Assembly: GCA_017618515.1 (NCBI GenBank)
Contig: JAFZUB010000064.1
Coordinates: 1-10,666, forward strand
DNA length: 10,666 nucleotides
Reading direction: 5' to 3'
From: Bacteroidaceae bacterium
GTDB taxonomy: Bacteria > Bacteroidota > Bacteroidia > Bacteroidales > Bacteroidaceae
In this document: in pieces, positions 6,844 to 10,666 of the stretch
How positions within the stretch are numbered: position 1 is the stretch's first letter
Layout of the letters: each line of letters begins with the position of its first letter
Notes under the pieces: model-generated
The model's database searches: none
What the model saw: the letters and a program-made list of their open reading frames with translations, nothing else
What the model was told of the DNA's origin: nothing
Made by a program: the position numbers and the translations under genes

Positions 6844-7596
6844 ATGACCACACAAGAATATACAGCCATCGATCTGGTGCGCAATCCCGACCTGCTCAAC
6901 CGCAACACCATACCAATGTTGCAGGAGGCGATAAAGCAGTACCCCTTCCATCAGACGCTATATCTGCTTCTGCTGCAAAACTTGTATAAGGTGCACGACC
7001 CGCAGTTCAGCAAGGCGCTCAAGCAGTATGCCCTCATGGTGGCTGACCGTGCTGTGCTTTTCGAGATGGTTGAGGGCATGAACTATAATATCCCCGTGCA
7101 GAAGTTGGAAGACGATACCGTCACTGCCGACGGCGACCGCACTATGATTCTCATCGACTCCTTCCTCAAGCAGCTCCCCGACACCGAAAACAAGGGTGAC
7201 CTTCAGGCCGATTACTCCGCTTTCCTCGAGCAACTGCCGGATATAGAGGAAGACAGTGAAGAGATAATAGAGAACAGGGAACAGAGAACAAAGAAGAGTG
7301 AAGAGAGAATAGAGAACAGTGAACAACCTGATGACGACGAATTCACCGTCTCTGGTATCCGCCGCAGCCTTGCCGAGGCCGACGACCAGCCGCCTGCCGA
7401 GCTCACTGATGAAGACGACAAAGAGGAATATTTCACTGAGGCAATGGCAGCAGTATATATCAAACAGCACAAATTTGAGCAGGCACTTGAAATTATCAAG
7501 GCAATTAGTGCCGATAATCCAAAAAAAAGTGTTTACTTTGCAGAGCAAATCAGATACCTTGAGCTTCTCGTTCGTCTGAATCGCAACAAAAAGTAA
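6844..7596 (+). CDS. TPR-like protein of unknown function
   Basis: No defined function. 250 residues, apparently cytoplasmic with no signal peptide. The helical N-terminal part (1-80) contains LVRNPDLLNR, then an aromatic/Leu-rich stretch (YPFHQTLYLLLLQNLYKVHDP). The middle (about 105-190) is acidic and low in complexity. The C-terminus (about 195-245) holds one clear TPR-like helix pair (FTEAMAAVYIKQHKFEQALEII, 197-218), then NPKKSVYFAEQIRYLE. A short internal duplication is visible: FLKQLPDTE (107-115) and FLEQLPDIE (127-135). Residues 137-160 are encoded by a 7-bp repeat tract and are almost all charged or polar. Genes of this type are, from general knowledge, common beside lptE and secG in Bacteroidales. 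This suggests a scaffold or chaperone-like accessory of envelope biogenesis, but that is inference only. Confidence 0.85.
   Translation: MTTQEYTAIDLVRNPDLLNRNTIPMLQEAIKQYPFHQTLYLLLLQNLYKVHDPQFSKALKQYALMVADRAVLFEMVEGMNYNIPVQKLEDDTVTADGDRTMILIDSFLKQLPDTENKGDLQADYSAFLEQLPDIEEDSEEIIENREQRTKKSEERIENSEQPDDDEFTVSGIRRSLAEADDQPPAELTDEDDKEEYFTEAMAAVYIKQHKFEQALEIIKAISADNPKKSVYFAEQIRYLELLVRLNRNKK
7254..7323. repeat. Ten-unit period-7 tract in the TPR-like gene
   Basis: Ten uninterrupted heptamers of consensus cagagaa, all ending in aa. They also form a 21-bp order: the blocks 7254-7274 and 7296-7316 are identical at 19 of 21 positions. Translation gives a seven-residue periodicity: SEEIIEN, REQRTKK, SEERIEN, SEQ. 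Units with TGA (cagtgaa, gagtgaa) and with TAG (tagagaa) occur only in phases where the stop is out of frame. Confidence 0.85.
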
Positions 7597-7605
7597 ATAC
7601 TCTTA

Positions 7606-7635
7606 CATTAAACTATTAAGCATTAAACTATAAAC
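7606..7635. repeat. 15-bp tandem duplication before secG
   Basis: Two adjacent 15-bp copies, cattaaactattaag and cattaaactataaac, agree at 13 of 15 positions. They occupy most of the 47-bp gap between the TPR-like gene and secG, then run into the AT-rich leader just before the ATG at 7644. The sequence probably provides an unstructured, A-rich translation leader. Confidence 0.75.
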
Positions 7636-7643
7636 TTTAAAAT

Positions 7644-8012
7644 ATGTATAGCGTAGTAATTGTACTTATCGTATTAGCAGCAGTATTGATGTGCCTAATC
7701 GTGCTCATTCAGGAGTCTAAGGGCGGCGGTCTGGCAGCAGGCTTCTCCAATCTTAACACCATGGGCGGTGTGCGCAAGACCACCGACTTCGTGGAGAAAG
7801 CTACATGGGGCCTTGCCATCGCTATGGTAGTGCTCAGTGTCGCTGCAGCCTACCTCGTGCCTTCGCAGAAGGTTGCAGGCTCTGTTATGGAAAATGCCCC
7901 CGTGCAGACCACTGCACCCGCTCTTCCTAGCGCTCCCGCAGCGCAGCCTGCCACAGCCACTCCCGCTGAGGTACCCGCAGCAGAGGCACCTGCTGCTCCT
8001 GCCAACAAATAA
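7644..8012 (+). CDS. secG: Preprotein translocase subunit SecG
   Basis: Small integral-membrane subunit of the SecYEG channel that assists SecA-driven export. 122 residues: first membrane helix about 2-22; the SecG signature LIQESKGGGLAAGFSNL at 21-37; the cytoplasmic loop continues to about 52 with GGVRKTTDFVEKATW; second helix about 55-72. From residue 84 on there is a low-complexity Ala/Pro-rich tail (APALPSAPAAQPATATP and onward), which accounts for the length over a minimal SecG and is common in Bacteroidetes homologues. The start follows an AT-rich leader (tttaaaatATG). It is the last gene of the sigma-54 activator-lptE-TPR cluster and is followed by a strong hairpin. Downstream mfd is probably a separate unit. 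The assignment is secure on the Gly-rich loop and two-helix layout. Confidence 0.95.
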   Translation: MYSVVIVLIVLAAVLMCLIVLIQESKGGGLAAGFSNLNTMGGVRKTTDFVEKATWGLAIAMVVLSVAAAYLVPSQKVAGSVMENAPVQTTAPALPSAPAAQPATATPAEVPAAEAPAAPANK

Positions 8013-8036
8013 GATTGCCTACACACTCGGCATCAC

Positions 8037-8082
8037 AACGCCATAGGAACACCCGCATGCAGACAGGTGGTCTTATGGCGTT
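8037..8082 (+). terminator. Long hairpin after secG, probable terminator
   Basis: AACGCCATA (8037-8045) pairs perfectly with TATGGCGTT (8074-8082). The stem continues inward to 8053/8066 with one G-U pair (8046/8073) and one mismatch (8049/8070), 16 pairs in all. The loop region holds GCATGC. It starts 24 bp after the secG stop. Only TTTGT-like sequence (8081-8085) follows, so it lacks a classic U-run; RNA 3'-end protection is an alternative role. Confidence 0.6.
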
Positions 8083-8089
8083 TGTAGCT

Positions 8090-8145
8090 AACTTCCGAAC
8101 TCTCGCACTGTCTGACTCTTGAACTCTCGAACTCTCGTACTCTTT
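8090..8145. repeat. Seven-unit period-8 array running into the mfd start
   Basis: Seven consecutive octamers: aacttccg, aactctcg, cactgtct, gactcttg, aactctcg, aactctcg, tactcttt. The consensus is aactctcg, the same as at 5081-5096. The array begins 8 bp after the secG hairpin and ends on the codons for Leu-Phe of the conserved Mfd N-terminus. It therefore occupies the promoter/leader region and probably the first 8-9 codons of mfd. An in-frame TGA lies at 8113-8115. Confidence 0.85.
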
Positions 8146-10666
8146 GAGCACCATCCCGTGGTCAAGGCCATGGCCAAGAAGGTGCAGACCCTCAAGCCTG
8201 GTGAATACCTTCATGCCGAGGGTCTGCAGGGCTCCGCTGCCGCCGCTGTGCTCAGCGGGCTGCCCGCCAATATGGTGGAGCCGCGAGTATGCCTCGTGGT
8301 GCTCAACGATCACGACGAAGCCGGCTATTTCTATGGCGACCTTTCAGCCATCATGGGTGACGATAGCGTGCTATTCTTCCCCTCGCCATATCGCCGCGGA
8401 GTAAAGTATGCCCAGATAGACGACGCCAACGAGATAATGCGCACCGATGTGCTCAGCCGTCTCTCGGGCAGTCCTGACCTTAGCGCCCAAAAGACGACAT
8501 TCATTGTCACCTATCCCGAGGCGCTCGCCGTGAAGGTTGTTACCCGCGACAGTCTGCAAAGCAAGATAAGGAGTTTCAGGGTAGGGGAGACCTACGACTT
8601 TGCGGGGCTGGAGAAAGAACTCTTCGACCTCGGCTTCCAGCATGTCGACTATGTCTATGAGCCAGGTCAGTTTGCTCTGCGTGGTAGCATCATCGACATC
8701 TTCTCTTACTCAAGCGAGCATCCTTACCGCCTCGACTTCTTCGGCGACGAGCTTGACAGCATCCGCACCTTCGATGTAGAGACACAGCTCTCTGTGGAAC
8801 GCGTGGATACCGTCACCGTCGTGCCCCTCGTTGCTGCCACCGACGACCACCGCGTCAGTTTCTTCCATTTCCTGCCGTCGTCAGCACTGCTTGTGCAGAA
8901 GAATCCGTGCTTTGTGAAGGACCGTGTGGCGCAGATACACACTGAAGGCTTCAGCAGTCAGGCCATGATAGAGCGCAGTGCCACCGAGGGCACCTCGGAG
9001 ATAGAGCTACATAGCGAGCGTCTGCTCCTCAGTCCTGAGCAGTTTGCCGACGAAGTGAAACAATACCCCTCTATCGTCTTCTCTTCACTCCAAACTCCTC
9101 ACTCCTCGCTCCTCACTCTCCATTTCTCTACCCAGCCGCAGCCCTTCTTCCATAAGAACTTCGACATCATCAACACCACCCTCGCCGACTATCAGCAGCG
9201 TGGCTACCACCTTTATATCCTTGCTGACAACCCGGAGCAGCACCAGCGCCTCGCCGCTATCTTTGAGGAGACCGGCGCCTCCATCATTTTCACCCCCGTG
9301 CAGCTCACCCTCCACGCAGGCTTTATCGACGACACTCTCAAGGCTTGCTTCTTCACCGACCACCAGATTTTCGACCGCTTCCATCGTTACCGTCTTAAGG
9401 CCACCAGCGCCGCTAACGGCAAGCTTGCCCACTCCCTGCGCGACATGCGACAGTTTGAGCCCGGCGACTATGTCATTCACGTTGACCATGGTGTGGGCCA
9501 GTTTATGGGTCTCGTCACTGTCACAGACGGCAACTCAGAGCAAGAGCGCATGAAACTCTTGTACAAGAACGGAGACATCGTCTATGTTTCCGTCCACTCT
9601 CTCAACAAAGTCAGCAAGTATCGCTCTTCCGACAGCGAACCGCCTGTCCTCTCGCGTCTCGGTACTGGTGCGTGGAACCAGCTCAAAGAGCGTACCAAGA
9701 CGAAGATAAAGGATATCGCCCGCGACCTCATAAAACTCTACTCTGAGCGTCGCCGTCAGCAAGGCTTTGCTTTCAGTTCCGACACCTATATGCAGCATGA
9801 GCTCGAGGCGTCATTCATCTATGAGGACACTCCCGATCAACTCAAGGTTACTGCCGAGATAAAGCACGACATGGAGAGTTCGCGTCCCATGGACCGCCTC
9901 GTCTGCGGCGATGTTGGTTTCGGCAAGACGGAGCTAGCTGTGCGTGCTGCCCTCAAGGCAGCTACCGATGGCAAGCAGGTGGCAGTACTTGTGCCTACCA
10001 CTCTGTTGGCCTATCAACACTATCTCACATTCAGCGACCGCCTGCGTGACTTTCCCGTCACCGTAGAGTACCTTACTCGTGCCCAGTCGCCCAAGAAAGC
10101 CCGTGACATCATCCAGCGTATCGCCGAGGGCAAAGTCGAGATTGTCATTGGCACCCACAAGCTGCTGGGCAAGAGCGTCCGCTTTCACGATCTTGGCCTC
10201 CTTATCATCGACGAAGAGCAGAAGTTCGGTGTCGCTACCAAAGAGAAGCTACGCCAGCTCAAGGTCAATGTTGATACTCTTACCCTTACCGCCACGCCCA
10301 TACCGCGCACCCTTCAGTTCTCACTTATGGGAGCCCGCGACCTTAGCGTACTCACCACACCTCCCGCCAACCGCTATCCCATCCACACCGAGGTGCATAT
10401 CTTCAGCCACGAAGTCATAGCCGACGCCATCAACTTTGAGCTCAGCCGACAGGGGCAAGTATTCTTCGTGTGCAACCGCATCGCATCGCTGCCTCATATC
10501 CAGCAACTTATTGCCCAATATGTCCCCGATGCCCGTGTAGCCATTGGCCACGGTCAGATGCCCCCTGAGCAACTTGAGCACATCATCACTGACTTTATCC
10601 ACGGCGACTACGACGTGCTCCTCTCTACCACCATCGTCGAGAATGGCATCGACATACCTAATGCCA
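8119..10666 (+). CDS. mfd: Transcription-repair coupling factor Mfd (3' partial)
   Basis: ATP-dependent DNA translocase that removes RNA polymerase stalled at lesions and recruits UvrA. The frame is open from after the TGA at 8113-8115 to the window end, about 849 codons of an expected 1,100 or more. Numbered from the TTG at 8119: UvrB-like module with FEHHPVVKAMA (9-19), LHAEGLQGSAAAAVL, FPSPYRRG and RGSIIDIF; CarD-like RNA-polymerase-interacting domain starting near 446 (FEPGDYVIHVDHGVGQF); helicase motifs GDVGFGKT (597-604, Lys603), DEEQ (698-701), TATPIPRT (724-731) and the start of RecA domain 2, up to STTIVENGIDIPNA. No in-frame ATG exists upstream of 8170. The TTG start puts LFEHHP at the position typical of relatives, but it lies inside the octamer array, so the start is uncertain; GTG 8158 and ATG 8170 are alternatives. 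A loop at about 321-335 is encoded by a 7-bp tract. Confidence 0.93.
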   Translation, partial: MNSRTLVLFEHHPVVKAMAKKVQTLKPGEYLHAEGLQGSAAAAVLSGLPANMVEPRVCLVVLNDHDEAGYFYGDLSAIMGDDSVLFFPSPYRRGVKYAQIDDANEIMRTDVLSRLSGSPDLSAQKTTFIVTYPEALAVKVVTRDSLQSKIRSFRVGETYDFAGLEKELFDLGFQHVDYVYEPGQFALRGSIIDIFSYSSEHPYRLDFFGDELDSIRTFDVETQLSVERVDTVTVVPLVAATDDHRVSFFHFLPSSALLVQKNPCFVKDRVAQIHTEGFSSQAMIERSATEGTSEIELHSERLLLSPEQFADEVKQYPSIVFSSLQTPHSSLLTLHFSTQPQPFFHKNFDIINTTLADYQQRGYHLYILADNPEQHQRLAAIFEETGASIIFTPVQLTLHAGFIDDTLKACFFTDHQIFDRFHRYRLKATSAANGKLAHSLRDMRQFEPGDYVIHVDHGVGQFMGLVTVTDGNSEQERMKLLYKNGDIVYVSVHSLNKVSKYRSSDSEPPVLSRLGTGAWNQLKERTKTKIKDIARDLIKLYSERRRQQGFAFSSDTYMQHELEASFIYEDTPDQLKVTAEIKHDMESSRPMDRLVCGDVGFGKTELAVRAALKAATDGKQVAVLVPTTLLAYQHYLTFSDRLRDFPVTVEYLTRAQSPKKARDIIQRIAEGKVEIVIGTHKLLGKSVRFHDLGLLIIDEEQKFGVATKEKLRQLKVNVDTLTLTATPIPRTLQFSLMGARDLSVLTTPPANRYPIHTEVHIFSHEVIADAINFELSRQGQVFFVCNRIASLPHIQQLIAQYVPDARVAIGHGQMPPEQLEHIITDFIHGDYDVLLSTTIVENGIDIPNA
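9081..9122. repeat. Period-7 degenerate tract inside mfd
   Basis: Six heptamers: ctcttca, ctccaaa, ctcctca, ctcctcg, ctcctca, ctctcca. The consensus is ctcctca. They encode the Ser/Leu-rich stretch FSSLQTPHSSLLTLH at about 321-335 in a variable loop of the UvrB-like module, before the conserved-looking STQPQPFFHKNFD. The coding strand of the repeat contains no stop in any frame, whereas its complement does. Confidence 0.75.

Noticed and set aside
7254..7323. CRISPR or diversity-generating retroelement signal from the repeat tracts
   Set aside because: Units are 7-8 bp and contiguous without spacers, and there is no cas gene, reverse transcriptase or template/variable repeat pair.
7521..7528. 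A run of eight A inside the TPR-like gene as a programmed frameshift site
   Set aside because: The zero frame continues with sensible codons to the stop, and no alternative-frame product or stimulatory structure is seen; it is a simple Pro-Lys-Lys-Ser coding run.
8101..8170. mfd as a pseudogene because it lacks an ATG
   Set aside because: The remaining 840 or so codons are uninterrupted with all visible helicase and CarD-like motifs intact, so an alternative start is more likely than loss of function.

Overview
The window looks like chromosomal DNA of a Bacteroidota bacterium, most likely order Bacteroidales and probably Prevotellaceae-like. The reasons are: a DUF3667 membrane protein; an outer-membrane protein with an N-terminal carboxypeptidase-regulatory-like domain followed by a DUF5686-type body; a receiver-less sigma-54 activator next to a Bacteroidetes-type LptE, a small TPR-like protein and SecG; A-rich leaders instead of Shine-Dalgarno sequences; and candidate promoters of the Bacteroidetes TAnnTTTG type. 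Identities come from reading motifs only; no database search was possible.

Layout, all genes on the + strand: (1) 2-1447, replicative helicase dnaB, 5' end outside the window, followed after 2 bp by a DUF3667 membrane protein (1450-2292). (2) A 186-bp gap with a weak hairpin and a plausible promoter. (3) A large predicted outer-membrane protein (2479-5073). (4) A compact cluster at 5109-8012: sigma-54 activator, lptE (overlapping by 23 bp), TPR-like protein (3-bp gap) and secG (47-bp gap), ending in a strong hairpin. (5) mfd (from about 8119), running off the right end.

The genes are housekeeping or envelope functions: replication, LPS transport to the outer membrane, protein secretion and transcription-coupled repair. 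I see no defence system, mobile element, CRISPR array, RNA gene or biosynthetic cluster.

The unexplained layer is a set of short-period degenerate tracts, six in 10.7 kb, plus one GC-rich hairpin insert. Three have a 7-bp period and lie inside coding sequence at tolerant positions (DnaB tail, TPR-protein linker, Mfd loop). Two have an 8-bp period with consensus aactctcg and lie just upstream of the sigma-54 gene and mfd. One is a 15-bp tandem repeat before secG. The hairpin insert encodes part of the sigma-54 activator linker. In the coding tracts, units that would carry a stop codon occur only in harmless phases or are altered at exactly the offending base. The mfd tract runs into the start of the gene, leaving no ATG in the expected place. 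These tracts are the part of the window most worth following up.
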